This document shows positions 1 through 9,409 of a stretch of DNA of 37,663 nt, piece by piece. Source of the DNA: Eubacteriales bacterium (GTDB lineage: Bacteria > Bacillota > Clostridia > Lachnospirales > Lachnospiraceae); assembly GCA_030524135.1 (NCBI GenBank), contig JAUNHA010000021.1, positions 1 to 37,663 on the forward strand, read 5' to 3'. Under the pieces are notes generated by a model that ran no database searches, had not been told where the DNA came from, and was given only the letters and a program-made list of their open reading frames with translations. Position numbers and translations under genes: made by a program. How positions within the stretch are numbered: the first letter of the stretch is position 1; the number at the start of each line of letters is the position of its first letter.

Positions 1-194
1 GGGCTGAACTCCATGATCCTGTTCTTTTTTTCCTCGTTCAGTACGACCACAAATTCCCAGGGCCTTGCATTTCTCGCACTCGGTGCCATCATCGCGGCTT
101 CCAGAATGCTCTCGATATCCTTCTTCGGAATCACCGCGCCGGCCTCATATTTTCTGATGCTTCTTCTTCCCCTGATCGCCTCTCTTACATCCAT
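1..194 (-). CDS. Nitroreductase family protein, N-terminal part (cut by window edge)
   Basis: Only the first 64 codons lie inside the window. The reading frame starts with ATG at 194 behind a GGAGGGGAG ribosome binding site and encodes an N-terminus with RRSIRKYE and a MAPSARNARPWEFVVV stretch. These are the FMN-phosphate binding Arg-Arg-Ser region and the second conserved segment of the nitroreductase (NfsA/FrxA-like) fold. Such proteins are FMN-dependent NAD(P)H oxidoreductases; the substrate cannot be told from this fragment. It follows the CocE-like hydrolase gene by 58 bases on the same strand and may be the last gene of the peptide operon, but that is inference. Confidence 0.85.
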   Translation of the reverse strand, partial: MDVREAIRGRRSIRKYEAGAVIPKKDIESILEAAMMAPSARNARPWEFVVVLNEEKKNRIMEFS

Positions 195-252
195 TTTGCT
201 CTCCCCTCCGTTTTCTTTTTATTTTAGCCGAAGCGCAGAAATTTGTAAACGC

Positions 253-2388
253 TCATTCCAGACGGAGAATGATCCGCGATGGAAAATCCCCTCCCGTATG
301 GATCACATTATGCGCGATTCTCTGTTCCCTGCTGTCGTACCCTTCTCCGGTGTTGCAGTTTGGAAAAATAAAATTTTTCGCGGAAGACGTTACAGTAAAC
401 CGCAGTCTGTGTCCTGCGAGAAAACAGTTTGAGAGCTTTGTTGTCCGGATCCGGATCTTATAAACCTCACCCGGTTTCATAAGCTCCGGGCGGTCAAAGC
501 CGCCCCGGTACCTCACGCTCAGCATTCCGTCCGCAAGCTTTACGGATCTGCCCGTTTCGTCTACGTCCGTAATGTGCACGATGAGATCGGTATCCGGGCA
601 GTCCGAAGAGAGGTACAGCACGGCGGTCATATCGCCAGTCACCGTAAGCGGTTCCGTAAGCACTTCTGTCGAATAAACCATCACATCCGCACGCTTTTCC
701 TCTTCCGTGTAATCCTCCGGCACTTCCAGTTCATTTTCCGACAGATCAATGATGTGCACCGCCGGATGCGCGGGATCATAGTCATATGCATTCTGCCCCG
801 GCAGGGAAGGCGCCGTTTTCTGAAGGCTGCCGTCTGCCTGCAGATACAAAGACAATTCCTCCGCCGCAGGAAGCGGCCAGGCATCCGCCGTTTTCCAGCG
901 ATTTTCCGAAAGCGTATAATACTCCACTGCCGTGTCCGTGAGCGGAATTTCTCTGCCGCGAAGGAAGCGCTCCAGCCACGCAAAGCACTGAACATCCATG
1001 TCATAGCGGAGCGCGCGTTCCCCTAAAAACACACCGTGCAGATCATAATTTGCATTCCCGCTGTGCATCCACGGACCCAGAATTGCCTTATAATTCCCCG
1101 GCGCATACGAGCGTACAAGCTCTAGCGCCTCCGTCGTCCCCATGCCGTTATCATCAAACCAGCCCGACATAATGAGCGCAGGGACTTCGATCTTCCTTCC
1201 GGTCCTTTGTTCTGTTTCCCGCCATGCAGCCTGCCAGCTTGAGCGCTTCCAGAACGCATCCTCATCCCTGTGCGAAAACCACTCATCGAGGAACGGCACC
1301 GCATGCCCCAGCGCCTTCTCCGGGATATCCCCAAGCGGCCGGATCTCCAGCACCTCATCCCAGTCGTCCCGCACCATGAGATCCGCTCTCATGCGCTGTT
1401 CCGTCATTGCAAATCCCCAGGCAAGCATTCCGGAGCAGAACGTGCCGCCCCTTCTCGGCACATCCACAAACGCGCTGCCGGCGCACACGCTGCTGAGCAT
1501 CGCCTTCAGATACGGGCTGCCGCTTGCCGCTGCCGCCCACTGCACATATCCGAGATAAGAGCCTCCCGTCATCGCGATCTTCTGATCGCTCCAGCTCTGC
1601 GCCGCGATCCAGGCGAGCGTATCGCGGCCGTCTTCAACCTCATAATAGTTCGGCCGCCATGCGCCCGTGCTGTCCTCGCGCCCCCTCACGTCCTGCAGCA
1701 CGACCGCATAGCCCCTCTGTACAAAGCGGAAATACTGCTCTTTCCCGTTTTTCTTTCCATAGGGCGTGCGTACCAGAACCGCCGGAAACGGACCTTCTTT
1801 GCCCGCCGGAAGATAAACATCCGTTGCGAGAAATTCATGATCCGCCGTCTCTACCCGGAAGCTCCCCAGAAACCGCACATGTGGACGGTTTTCTGCCGCT
1901 TCCCTGAATTCCGGGTTCTCCGCGGGATAAAGTGCATCCCAGCATTTCAGCGGCGTATATGCCTCCATACCGTCCTGAACGAGCACTGCCGTATAGTCCC
2001 TGCCCGGCATCAGCACGGCATAAAGTTCTCCATCCCGGGAAAGGAGATCCCGCACATATTTACGGTTTCGCTCAATGTAGGCCGTTTGTGCGCCGCTCCA
2101 TTCCGCCTCGTATTCCCCGGCTGCATGTCGCCGTGAAAAGACACCGCCGTCAGACGACGAAAAGCGCTCCTTCCCGTCTGCCGAAAGAGCCGAAAGCTCT
2201 CCCAGCATGAGAAAAAGCGCCCTTATATCCCGGTTTGAGAGCCTCCGGTACAGATTGTCCCCCGGAAGCTCCTCCCAGTCTCTTTTTTCGCCGGTCTCCG
2301 GATCGAGGCTCGTATGCTGCACGCCTTTTTCCGAAGCCCGGAGACTTCCATAGTATATTCCTGAATAATAAAAGTTCCAGATTTTCAT
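253..2388 (-). CDS. CocE/NonD (S15 X-Pro dipeptidyl-peptidase-like) hydrolase
   Basis: This 711-residue alpha/beta hydrolase belongs to the CocE/NonD family, whose members cleave acyl esters or N-terminal X-Pro dipeptides. After an atypical N-terminal segment of about 165 residues comes the hydrolase core, with VLVRTPYGKKNG near 205, QDVRGREDS near 232 and the nucleophile elbow GGSYLG with Ser277. The acid is Asp412 or Asp413 (SGWFDDNG) and the base is His442 (LGPWMHSGN). Residues from about 480 to 711 look like the jelly-roll PepX C-terminal domain. No signal peptide is seen, so it is probably cytoplasmic. The start at 2388 lies 6 bases from the stop of the PmbA-like gene, in an operon with a peptide importer. 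A peptidase role on imported peptides is therefore plausible, but the family also includes esterases. Confidence 0.85.
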   Translation of the reverse strand: MKIWNFYYSGIYYGSLRASEKGVQHTSLDPETGEKRDWEELPGDNLYRRLSNRDIRALFLMLGELSALSADGKERFSSSDGGVFSRRHAAGEYEAEWSGAQTAYIERNRKYVRDLLSRDGELYAVLMPGRDYTAVLVQDGMEAYTPLKCWDALYPAENPEFREAAENRPHVRFLGSFRVETADHEFLATDVYLPAGKEGPFPAVLVRTPYGKKNGKEQYFRFVQRGYAVVLQDVRGREDSTGAWRPNYYEVEDGRDTLAWIAAQSWSDQKIAMTGGSYLGYVQWAAAASGSPYLKAMLSSVCAGSAFVDVPRRGGTFCSGMLAWGFAMTEQRMRADLMVRDDWDEVLEIRPLGDIPEKALGHAVPFLDEWFSHRDEDAFWKRSSWQAAWRETEQRTGRKIEVPALIMSGWFDDNGMGTTEALELVRSYAPGNYKAILGPWMHSGNANYDLHGVFLGERALRYDMDVQCFAWLERFLRGREIPLTDTAVEYYTLSENRWKTADAWPLPAAEELSLYLQADGSLQKTAPSLPGQNAYDYDPAHPAVHIIDLSENELEVPEDYTEEEKRADVMVYSTEVLTEPLTVTGDMTAVLYLSSDCPDTDLIVHITDVDETGRSVKLADGMLSVRYRGGFDRPELMKPGEVYKIRIRTTKLSNCFLAGHRLRFTVTSSAKNFIFPNCNTGEGYDSREQRIAHNVIHTGGDFPSRIILRLE

Positions 2389-2394
2389 CCGATC

Positions 2395-3885
2395 CTACAC
2401 TCCCGATACGACCAGATCCCCGGCAAAGAGCGCCGGTGCAAGCACGCACGCAAGATCCGGTGCCGTCGCCGCAGGCTCATCTCCCAGGGCTTTTGCCTGC
2501 AGCAGCATTTCGAAAAAGCTGCCTGCGATCGTCACCTCGCGGAAGGATTCGCACAGCCTGCCGCCTCTTACGACCCGTCCGCGCGCAATCAGTGAAAAGC
2601 TGCCTTTTTTCGCGTCTGTTCCTGCAAAGGTTCCGTCGATCGCCGTCACATATAAACCGTCCTGCATGGCTGAAAGCAGCTCTGAAAGCGGCTTCGTATG
2701 CTCTGCATCCGCCAGAAGCAGCACATTTGTCACGCCCGTCCCGATATCGGACTGCGCATCCGGACGAAATCCGTTTCCGGTGCTTTCGCCGTCTTCTTCC
2801 GGCGTGCTGCCCCGTTTGGAAAGCGCAGTTTCAAATATACCGTTCTTCAAAAGATATTTTTCTCTGACCGGCGTTCCCTCGTCGTCTACACGGCGCGTGA
2901 CACGGCCGCCGGAAAGGAACGGAACTTCCCTGAGCGAAAGAAAATCTGCCGCGGCAGCCTTTCCCTTGAGACCGCAAAGCGCGCTCTGTCCCTCTTTCAG
3001 ATTCTCAGCATAAAATGCCGGCAGATATGCCTCCAGAAGCTCTGCCACAACAGAATTTTTCAGCACGGCAGGATATACCCCTGAAGGGAGGCTCGCTCCG
3101 AACAGTCCGCCAGCCGCAAGTTCTGCGGTTTCCCGGCAGAGCGCTGCTGCCTTTGTATCTCCGACTGAACTGCCGTAGCGGCAGCCGAAGGTATACTCCG
3201 TGCTCTCCTCTCGCTCATTAGGTCTGTCTGCCGCGGCACGTTCCGCCTTTGCGATCACAGCTGTCCGCATGCAACGGTAACCGCTCGCATCCGAGAGAAG
3301 GATGCTGCCATTCTCAGAAAACAGCCTGACAAGCTTTTGTTCCTGTTCATAGCGGCAAAGATCCACAAGCGCTGTCTCAGGCAGGGCAAACGCTGCCCTT
3401 TCCGCATCGAGCAGTACGGTCTCCACCGCCTCATGCGTCTCAAAATCAGCAAGATCCGCTGCGCCTGAAACCGCCTGTTCATCCGCCTCTGCTTCCTTTG
3501 CGAAAGCGCCTGTTTCCTTTTCCGCCCGCTTCTGAAGCTGCTGCTCATCCCGCTTCTCAGAAAGCTGCGTATCCGCCCCGCTTTCCGCATTCGCTGCCGC
3601 CATGACCGCAGCATTTTCCTGAAGCATATGTGCTGCCGTCTTTGCGTCAGGGAACTCCGTAAAGCTTACCGACACCTCTCTGCCGTCCACGCATCCCTTG
3701 ATCACGAGCAGGCTGTCCTCTGCATCTGTTCTCGTATAAGACATTCCGCCGCGCACGGATGTCGTCCGCCGTCTCGTCTCCTCAAGGCTGTAGGAAATTC
3801 CTGAAATTCCCTCTTCCCGAAGCCCCTTGGAAAGCGCCTGAAGCAAAACAGCTGTTTCCGGCGCATGTTTCATCATTTCCGTCAT
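2395..3885 (-). CDS. PmbA/TldE-like metallopeptidase-family subunit
   Basis: A 496-residue TldD/PmbA (peptidase U62) family protein of the PmbA/TldE type. It lacks the HExxxH zinc motif that its upstream neighbour has, as expected for the non-catalytic partner of the TldD-TldE heterodimer. The C-terminal half has the family's barrel segments (a GGRVTRRVDDEGTPV region, then SDIGTGVTNVLLL and a VTAIDGTFAGTDAKKGSFS stretch). The N-terminal half carries a highly charged Glu/Lys/Gln/Ala-rich insert from about residue 95 to 145 that probably explains why the protein is longer than the roughly 450 residues usual for the family. The start overlaps the stop of the TldD-like gene (ATGA, 3882-3885), so the two are translationally coupled and probably form one complex. 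TldD/E is a cytoplasmic protease that degrades or matures unfolded or modified peptides. Confidence 0.85.
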   Translation of the reverse strand: MTEMMKHAPETAVLLQALSKGLREEGISGISYSLEETRRRTTSVRGGMSYTRTDAEDSLLVIKGCVDGREVSVSFTEFPDAKTAAHMLQENAAVMAAANAESGADTQLSEKRDEQQLQKRAEKETGAFAKEAEADEQAVSGAADLADFETHEAVETVLLDAERAAFALPETALVDLCRYEQEQKLVRLFSENGSILLSDASGYRCMRTAVIAKAERAAADRPNEREESTEYTFGCRYGSSVGDTKAAALCRETAELAAGGLFGASLPSGVYPAVLKNSVVAELLEAYLPAFYAENLKEGQSALCGLKGKAAAADFLSLREVPFLSGGRVTRRVDDEGTPVREKYLLKNGIFETALSKRGSTPEEDGESTGNGFRPDAQSDIGTGVTNVLLLADAEHTKPLSELLSAMQDGLYVTAIDGTFAGTDAKKGSFSLIARGRVVRGGRLCESFREVTIAGSFFEMLLQAKALGDEPAATAPDLACVLAPALFAGDLVVSGV

Positions 3886-5276
3886 GCCTCATCACCTCCG
3901 ACCGTCATTTCCGAGATCTTTACGCTCGGCTGCCCGGCGCCGATATAAATCGCGCCGCTGCCCGCATAGCAGAAGCCCTGACCGATGTCATAATCGTCCC
4001 CGATCATCTCCACACGCTTAAGGATATCCCCGCCCGTACCGATCAGCGTCGCGCTGTGCACCGGCTTTGTGATCTCGCCGTGTTCGATCAGGAATGTTTC
4101 ACTCGTATTGAAATTGAATTCTCCGATCGGCGGATTGACGGAACCCGCATTAATGCTCTTCACATAGATGCCCCTGTCGATGGAGGCGATCATATCGGAA
4201 AGCTTATCCGTCCCTGCCATAATATAGGTATTGGTCATGCGCGAGGTCGGCGCAAAACGGTAGCTCTGGCGTCTCGCGGACCCCGTAGGCGCAAGTCCCA
4301 GGCGCTTTCCGTTCCAGCGGTCTGTCATAAAGCCGCGCAGAATGCCGTTTTCAATGAGCACATTTTTTCTCGTGGGAATGCCCTCATCATCAATGTGCAG
4401 AGAGCCCCATGCATCCGGCATGCTTCCGTCGTCGATCAGCGTAAGACCAGGTGCCGCCACCTGCTGCCCGATTTTTCCGGAGAATTCCGAAGCGCCATCC
4501 GCTGCCGCGCTCGCCTCAAGAGAATGCCCGCAGGCCTCATGGAAAAACAATCCGCCAAAGCCATTTGCGATCACGACCGGCATGCGTCCTGTCGGACAGG
4601 GAACCGCATGCAGCATCCGCACCGCATCCTCTGCTGCTTTCCCGGCATAGCGCTCCGGATTCAGTTCCTGGTAAAACCCAAAGTCCCGCATCGCGCCGGG
4701 ACCTGTATAGCTTGACTGCGTCTCATTTCCATCCTGAGCAGTTGCCGTGATGTGAAGACGCGTCTTTACGCGCCGGTCATGCGCCATGACACCCTCGGTA
4801 TTTGCGATCAGCACGCTCTGATCCATATCGATATAGCGGGTGCGCATACGGCTGATCCGCTCCGAAGCCGCAAAGCCCGCGCGGTTTATCCTGCAAAGAA
4901 GCGAGGCTTTCCCCGTAAGGGACGCGCCGCAGATTTCCCCTGCGTAGCCCGATTCGTTCCCGCATGCCTTCCCGCACTGCAGGTTTCCATCCATTGCGGC
5001 AGGCGTCTTTCCCCATTTCTCCTTAAGAAGACCAAAAAGCGAAGCTTCGTCCTCTGCGTTCGTATAAAGATAGATTGACGCGCCGCCCTGAAAGATCCGG
5101 ATCCCGGTACCGGCCTCACAGCCGGAGGAGACTGCCTCGGGCCGGAAGTGCTCCCGGCCCTGGGAGATCATATTCATCTGCGTATACAGCTTCTGCTCGC
5201 AGAAAACCTCTCCGAAGTCTCCTCCATGTGAAAGAATATAGTCAAGTATTTTCTCTGCTGTCGTTTCCTTTATCAT
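3882..5276 (-). CDS. TldD-like zinc metallopeptidase subunit
   Basis: A 464-residue TldD/PmbA family protein with the zinc-binding HEACGH motif (His246, Glu247, His251). It is followed by the family segments around FSGKIGQQVAAPGL, LIDDGSMPDAWGS and HIDDEGIPTRKNVLIENG. It is thus the catalytic half of a TldD/TldE pair with the downstream PmbA-like gene. In enterobacteria this complex removes the microcin B17 leader and degrades CcdA; in general it clips unstructured peptides threaded into a narrow chamber. The start codon overlaps the stop of oppF (ATGA, 5273-5276), placing it in the same transcript as the peptide importer. The likely job here is trimming imported peptides, which is inferred from the operon. 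No RiPP precursor was seen nearby. Confidence 0.88.
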   Translation of the reverse strand: MIKETTAEKILDYILSHGGDFGEVFCEQKLYTQMNMISQGREHFRPEAVSSGCEAGTGIRIFQGGASIYLYTNAEDEASLFGLLKEKWGKTPAAMDGNLQCGKACGNESGYAGEICGASLTGKASLLCRINRAGFAASERISRMRTRYIDMDQSVLIANTEGVMAHDRRVKTRLHITATAQDGNETQSSYTGPGAMRDFGFYQELNPERYAGKAAEDAVRMLHAVPCPTGRMPVVIANGFGGLFFHEACGHSLEASAAADGASEFSGKIGQQVAAPGLTLIDDGSMPDAWGSLHIDDEGIPTRKNVLIENGILRGFMTDRWNGKRLGLAPTGSARRQSYRFAPTSRMTNTYIMAGTDKLSDMIASIDRGIYVKSINAGSVNPPIGEFNFNTSETFLIEHGEITKPVHSATLIGTGGDILKRVEMIGDDYDIGQGFCYAGSGAIYIGAGQPSVKISEMTVGGDEA

Positions 5277-6304
5277 TCTGCCTTCAGCTCCCCCTGCAGC
5301 TTACCGTTGTCGTCATAGAGATGGCAGGCTACAAAGTGATTTGGCCGAAGCTCTCTGAGCTTTGGCGCTTCCTGTGCACAGCGTTCCGTCGCAAAACGGC
5401 AGCGCGTGCGGAACTTGCAGCCTGACGGCGGATTTAACGGGCTCGGCACCTCACCCTCGAGCTTGATGCGGTCCTTTGTATTTTCCGTATCGGCATCCGC
5501 CTCCGGAATTGCGGAGATCAGCGCCTGTGTATACGGATGCATCGGCTTTCCGTACAGATCCTCGCTGTCCGCAAGCTCCGCCATGGAGCCCAGATACATA
5601 ACGCCCACGCGGTCGGAAATATGCTTTACCATGGAAAGGTCATGGGAAATGAACAGATAGGTAAGTCCCATCTCCCGCTGCAGCTTCATCAGAAGGTTTA
5701 CGACCTGGGCCTGAATGGATACGTCAAGCGCCGAGATCGGCTCATCGCATACGATGAATTTCGGCTCTACCGCAAGCGCGCGCGCAATGCCCACACGCTG
5801 CCTCTGTCCGCCGGAAAGCTCATGCGCAAAACGGTTTGCATACTCCGCGTTAAGGCCTACCTTTGCAAGCAGCTCCATCACGCGCGCTTCCTTCTCTTTT
5901 GCGGAGAGATTTTTCAGGTGAACATCCATTCCCTCCGAAATGATCTCTCCGATCGTCATACGCGGATCAAGTGAAGCATACGGATCCTGGAAAATGATCT
6001 GCACATCCTTCTTAAAGGAAAGCAGCTCCTTTCCTTTAAGCTTTGAGATATCCCTTCCCTCAAAATAGATTTTTCCGGAGGTCGGATCATAGAGGCGCAT
6101 GAGCGTTCTGCCGCAGGTCGTCTTTCCGCAGCCTGACTCTCCTACAAGGCCGAGCGTTTCTCCGCGCTTCATGCGGATGTTGACGTGATCGACCGCCTTT
6201 ACCGTCTGCTTTTTACCCGCTTTAAAATATTTGCAGATGTCCTCTGCAACGAGGATCTCATCAGCCTGATCTGCATTCTGTGTCTGTTTCATTTCCTGCA
6301 TCAT
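5273..6304 (-). CDS. oppF: Oligopeptide ABC transporter ATP-binding protein OppF
   Basis: A 343-residue ABC ATPase with Walker A GESGCGKTT (about 55-63), Q-loop at Gln106, signature LSGGQ (163-167) and Walker B FIVCDE (183-188). Behind the nucleotide-binding domain lies the oligopeptide/dipeptide C-terminal extension, with a Cys-rich stretch (CKFRTRCRFATERC) and a late FVACHLY Cys. This four-Cys pattern is known to hold an iron-sulfur cluster in some Dpp/Opp ATPases. It pairs with OppD to power peptide import through OppB/OppC. The start overlaps the oppD stop (ATGA, 6301-6304). Substrate preference (oligo- or dipeptide) cannot be fixed from sequence alone. Confidence 0.92.
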   Translation of the reverse strand: MMQEMKQTQNADQADEILVAEDICKYFKAGKKQTVKAVDHVNIRMKRGETLGLVGESGCGKTTCGRTLMRLYDPTSGKIYFEGRDISKLKGKELLSFKKDVQIIFQDPYASLDPRMTIGEIISEGMDVHLKNLSAKEKEARVMELLAKVGLNAEYANRFAHELSGGQRQRVGIARALAVEPKFIVCDEPISALDVSIQAQVVNLLMKLQREMGLTYLFISHDLSMVKHISDRVGVMYLGSMAELADSEDLYGKPMHPYTQALISAIPEADADTENTKDRIKLEGEVPSPLNPPSGCKFRTRCRFATERCAQEAPKLRELRPNHFVACHLYDDNGKLQGELKAE

Positions 6305-7377
6305 GCCTCTGCCTCCTTCTGTTTGTCGTAGAATGACTTAACCTTCGGCGCGCCCTCGTGCATCAGCCAGCAGGATACCTTATGCGTGTCGCTCAGGGAA
6401 GTCTCCATCGGATTCTGCTCCTTGCAGATCTGCATGCAGTATTCGCATCTGGATGCAAACGGGCATTCATTCAGCGGAAGGATCAGATCCGGCGGCGTGC
6501 CCTTTAAGGCATAGAGCTCTGATTTCGGCTTGTCGCCTGCCTTCGGGATCGAGCTTAACAGCGCCCAGGTGTACGGATGCTTTGCCTCGTTGAAGATCTC
6601 CTTCGTCGTGCCACGCTCGAGTACCTGTCCTGCATACATAACCTGGATGCGGTCGGCAAAGTTTGCCACAACGCCAAGGTCATGCGTTACGAGAATGATC
6701 GCCGTATTCATCTTTTCCTTGAGCTCGCGCATCAGATCCATGATCTGCGCCTGAATCGTCACGTCAAGTGCCGTCGTCGGCTCGTCCGCGATCAGGATCT
6801 TAGGATTGCAGGCAAGCGCCATCGCGATCATAACTCTCTGGCGCATTCCGCCCGACATCTCGTGCGGATAGTTATCCACGCGCTTCTCCGGGCTCGGAAT
6901 ATTTACGGTGCGCAGCATCTCGATCGCTTCCTCTCGCGCCGCTTTCCTGTCAAGATTCTTATGGAGCATCAGGCTCTCCATGATCTGCTCTCCCACGCGC
7001 ATGGTCGGGTTCAGAGAGGTCATCGGATCCTGGAAGATCATACTGATCTCATCTCCGCGGAAGGCATAGAGCTCCTTCCTTGACATCTTCATGACGTCCT
7101 TGCCGTCGCAGATGATCTTTGATTCCGGCTTGATCTCTGCAAACGGCGCCTTCAGAAGACGCATGACCGCCTTCGAGGTTACCGATTTTCCGCAGCCGGA
7201 TTCGCCTACGAATGCAAGCGTCTCTCCGCGGGACAATTCAAAATCCACGCCGCGCACGGCCTTTACCTCTCCGGCATAGGTATTGAAAGATACGCGGAGG
7301 TTTTCGACCTCGAGGATCACATCCTTCTCCTGCGCGCTCTTTGTATTGATTTCATTCTGATTATTTCCCATCTCCAT
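6301..7377 (-). CDS. oppD: Oligopeptide ABC transporter ATP-binding protein OppD
   Basis: A 358-residue ABC ATPase. Walker A GESGCGKS is at about 58-65, the Q-loop at Gln116, the signature MSGGM at 174-178 and Walker B ILIADE at 194-199. The signature has Met for Gln in the last position, which is common in OppD/DppD. The C-terminal oligo_HPY region contains a Cys cluster ([14 protein letters not shown] and a later SCW), again a possible iron-sulfur site. It is the partner of OppF and sits 8 bases downstream of oppC, so it belongs to the same transcription unit. Confidence 0.92.
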   Translation of the reverse strand: MEMGNNQNEINTKSAQEKDVILEVENLRVSFNTYAGEVKAVRGVDFELSRGETLAFVGESGCGKSVTSKAVMRLLKAPFAEIKPESKIICDGKDVMKMSRKELYAFRGDEISMIFQDPMTSLNPTMRVGEQIMESLMLHKNLDRKAAREEAIEMLRTVNIPSPEKRVDNYPHEMSGGMRQRVMIAMALACNPKILIADEPTTALDVTIQAQIMDLMRELKEKMNTAIILVTHDLGVVANFADRIQVMYAGQVLERGTTKEIFNEAKHPYTWALLSSIPKAGDKPKSELYALKGTPPDLILPLNECPFASRCEYCMQICKEQNPMETSLSDTHKVSCWLMHEGAPKVKSFYDKQKEAEA

Positions 7378-7385
7378 ACCTCCGG

Positions 7386-8315
7386 TTACTTTCTCTGCTT
7401 CGGATCAAGCGCATCCCTCAGACCGTCTCCCATCAGGGTGAAGGAGAGCATGGTCAGCGCGATCATAAGCGCCGGGAAGAAAAGCTGATACGGATAGAAC
7501 ATAAATTTTTCCTGTGCCGCCGATGCCAGCGCGCCCCAGCTCGTCTGCGGGGACTGGATGCCAAGGCCGACATAGCTTAAGAATGCCTCCGAGAAAATGT
7601 ATCCCGGAATATCGAAGGTGATCGCAACGATGATCAGGCTTAATGTATTCGGGATCATGTGCCGGAGAATGATCTTCATCGGGGAAACGCCGAGCGCGTT
7701 TGCCGCAAGCACAAACTCCTGCTGCTTAAGCTGCAGCATCTGGCCTCTTACGATACGCGCGATGCCGCACCATCCGGTCAGCGTCAGCGCCACAAGCATG
7801 GTTCCGAGGCTCTTGCTGTCCGTGAAGACGGAGATCAGGATAACGATCAGCAGGTACGGAATGCTCAGAAGGATCTCGACGATACGCATCATCACGTCAT
7901 CTACAGTACCGCCGAAGTATGCCGCGATACCGCCGTAGAGAGAGCCCACAAGGCTCGATACGAGTGCTGCCACAAGACCGATGATGATGGAAATACGGCC
8001 TGCCTGCCACACACGAGCGAACAGGTCTCTGCCGAGTGAATCCGTTCCAAACCAGTGCGCCGCACTTGGAAACTGGTTGATCGCGCTCTGATCCATGGCC
8101 TCATAATCATATCCGCTCATCATGGGTCCGAAAATGATAAAAAAGATCAGAATGACAAGAATGACTGCCGCGGCAAGCGCGATCTTATTTTGCTTAAAGC
8201 GTCTCCACGCGTCCTGCCAGTAGCCGATGCGCTTTCTTGCAAGCGCCTCGCTCTCCTGCTCGTTGATCCCGATTATGCGGAATTTATCCGCCGGAATAGT
8301 TGTTCCCTGTTTCAT
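7386..8315 (-). CDS. oppC: Oligopeptide ABC transporter permease OppC
   Basis: A 309-residue permease of the OppC/DppC type. A cytoplasmic N-terminus of about 35 residues precedes the first membrane helix. The helix is followed by a periplasmic-type loop with the family FGTDSLGRDLFARV sequence (around residue 90), then the BPD_transp_1 domain with several hydrophobic helices. The EAA-type coupling motif region (EFVLAANALGVSPMKIILRH) is near residues 195-215. The C-terminus GDGLRDALDPKQRK is typical of OppC. It forms the channel with OppB and sits 9 bases downstream of that gene. Confidence 0.92.
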   Translation of the reverse strand: MKQGTTIPADKFRIIGINEQESEALARKRIGYWQDAWRRFKQNKIALAAAVILVILIFFIIFGPMMSGYDYEAMDQSAINQFPSAAHWFGTDSLGRDLFARVWQAGRISIIIGLVAALVSSLVGSLYGGIAAYFGGTVDDVMMRIVEILLSIPYLLIVILISVFTDSKSLGTMLVALTLTGWCGIARIVRGQMLQLKQQEFVLAANALGVSPMKIILRHMIPNTLSLIIVAITFDIPGYIFSEAFLSYVGLGIQSPQTSWGALASAAQEKFMFYPYQLFFPALMIALTMLSFTLMGDGLRDALDPKQRK

Positions 8316-8324
8316 ATTTCCCTC

Positions 8325-9248
8325 CTAGCGTACACGGATACGCGGGTCCAGAAGCCCGTATGCGATATCGATAATGAGCTGTGCGATGACAAACAGTCCC
8401 GCCGCGAATACTGTCGTGCCGATGATCATCGTATAGTCACGGTCATTGATGGAGCTGATGAAATAAAAACCGAGACCCGGAATACCAAAGATCTTCTCTA
8501 CGACGAAGGAACCCGTGAAGATGCCTGAGATCTGACCGCCGAGCAGCGTGATGCACGGCAGGAACGCATTTTTCAGGACATGCTTTCTGATAACATTGAA
8601 TCCGCTTACGCCCTTTGCTTCCGCAGTAAGGATATAATCCTGGCCCATGACATCGAGCATGTTGGACTTCACGTAGCGGGCATAGGTTGCGATCGTTCCG
8701 AAGCACATGCAGGCTACCGGGAGCACGACATTTTTCGGTTTGCCCCAGCCGGTCGTCGGCAGAAGCTGGAATTTAACGGAGAAGAAATACTGGAACAGTG
8801 AAGCCAGGACGAAGACCGGCATCGTGATGCCGAGCACGGCGATGAACATAACGACATAGTCCGGCCATTTATTTTTGTGAAGGGAAGCGATGATGCCAAG
8901 CGTCACGCCGATCACAAGACCGATGAGAAGCGCAAGACCGCCCGGAACGACGCTGACGCTGGAGTTCGTAAGAATCGTATCGGTGACCTCACGGCCCGGA
9001 TAGCGGAGGGACTCTCCGAGGCTTCCCGTCGTAAAGAAGTTTTTGAGGAACAGGACAAACTGTTCCGTCACCGGCTTGTCAAGGCCGTACTTTGCATAGT
9101 AGTTTAACCGCGTCTGCTCGGGCAGGTTTCTCGCCATATAGGAAAGCGGGTCGCCCGGGATACTGTGCATCAGGAAAAAGGTCGCCGCCGTTATGACAAA
9201 CAGCGTGAGCACCATATACAGGATGCGCTTTGTGATGAATTTTCTCAT
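8325..9248 (-). CDS. oppB: Oligopeptide ABC transporter permease OppB
   Basis: A 307-residue permease of the OppB/DppB type. The N-terminus has one helix, with the family HSIPGDPLSYMARN loop just after it. The BPD_transp_1 core holds five further helices and the coupling segment YILTAEAKGVSGFNVIRKH. The C-terminal YGLLDPRIRVR is the classic OppB ending. Length matches the family. The gene is separated from oppA by 161 bases that contain a strong hairpin with a T-run, so it is probably expressed at a lower level than oppA. Confidence 0.92.
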   Translation of the reverse strand: MRKFITKRILYMVLTLFVITAATFFLMHSIPGDPLSYMARNLPEQTRLNYYAKYGLDKPVTEQFVLFLKNFFTTGSLGESLRYPGREVTDTILTNSSVSVVPGGLALLIGLVIGVTLGIIASLHKNKWPDYVVMFIAVLGITMPVFVLASLFQYFFSVKFQLLPTTGWGKPKNVVLPVACMCFGTIATYARYVKSNMLDVMGQDYILTAEAKGVSGFNVIRKHVLKNAFLPCITLLGGQISGIFTGSFVVEKIFGIPGLGFYFISSINDRDYTMIIGTTVFAAGLFVIAQLIIDIAYGLLDPRIRVR

Positions 9249-9272
9249 GGATATTATCCCCTTACCTTATTG

Positions 9273-9317
9273 AAAAAGGGCGGCCGCGCCTGCTTTCGCA
9301 GGCTGTTGCGGCTGCCC
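9273..9317 (-). terminator. Intercistronic terminator-like hairpin between oppA and oppB
   Basis: On the minus strand a long GC-rich hairpin (outer GGGC/GCCC and GCCGC arms, inner GCCTGC-GAAA-GCAGGC with a stable GNRA-type tetraloop) is followed at once by five T residues. A second, smaller hairpin (GTCCGG/CCGGAC, 9336-9354) lies just before it. Because oppB has no clear promoter of its own after this point, I read it as a partial terminator or 3'-end stabiliser that leaves oppA mRNA in excess over the permease genes. Confidence 0.7.
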
Positions 9318-9409
9318 CTCCTTCTGTCATAAGCCGTCCGGTCTGCTGCCGGACAGCAGATGCTTCTGATACGTTTATGGATTTTTGTTTCCGTATGTTG
9401 GCGAAACGC

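Noticed and set aside
1270-2136. Long plus-strand open frame opposite the CocE-like gene (288 codons)
   Set aside because: Antisense shadow of a well-supported gene; Arg/His/Pro-rich product with no family features and no ribosome site.
3759-4715. Plus-strand open frame of 318 codons opposite the TldD/PmbA genes
   Set aside because: Antisense to two family-recognised genes with coupled starts; composition typical of a shadow frame.
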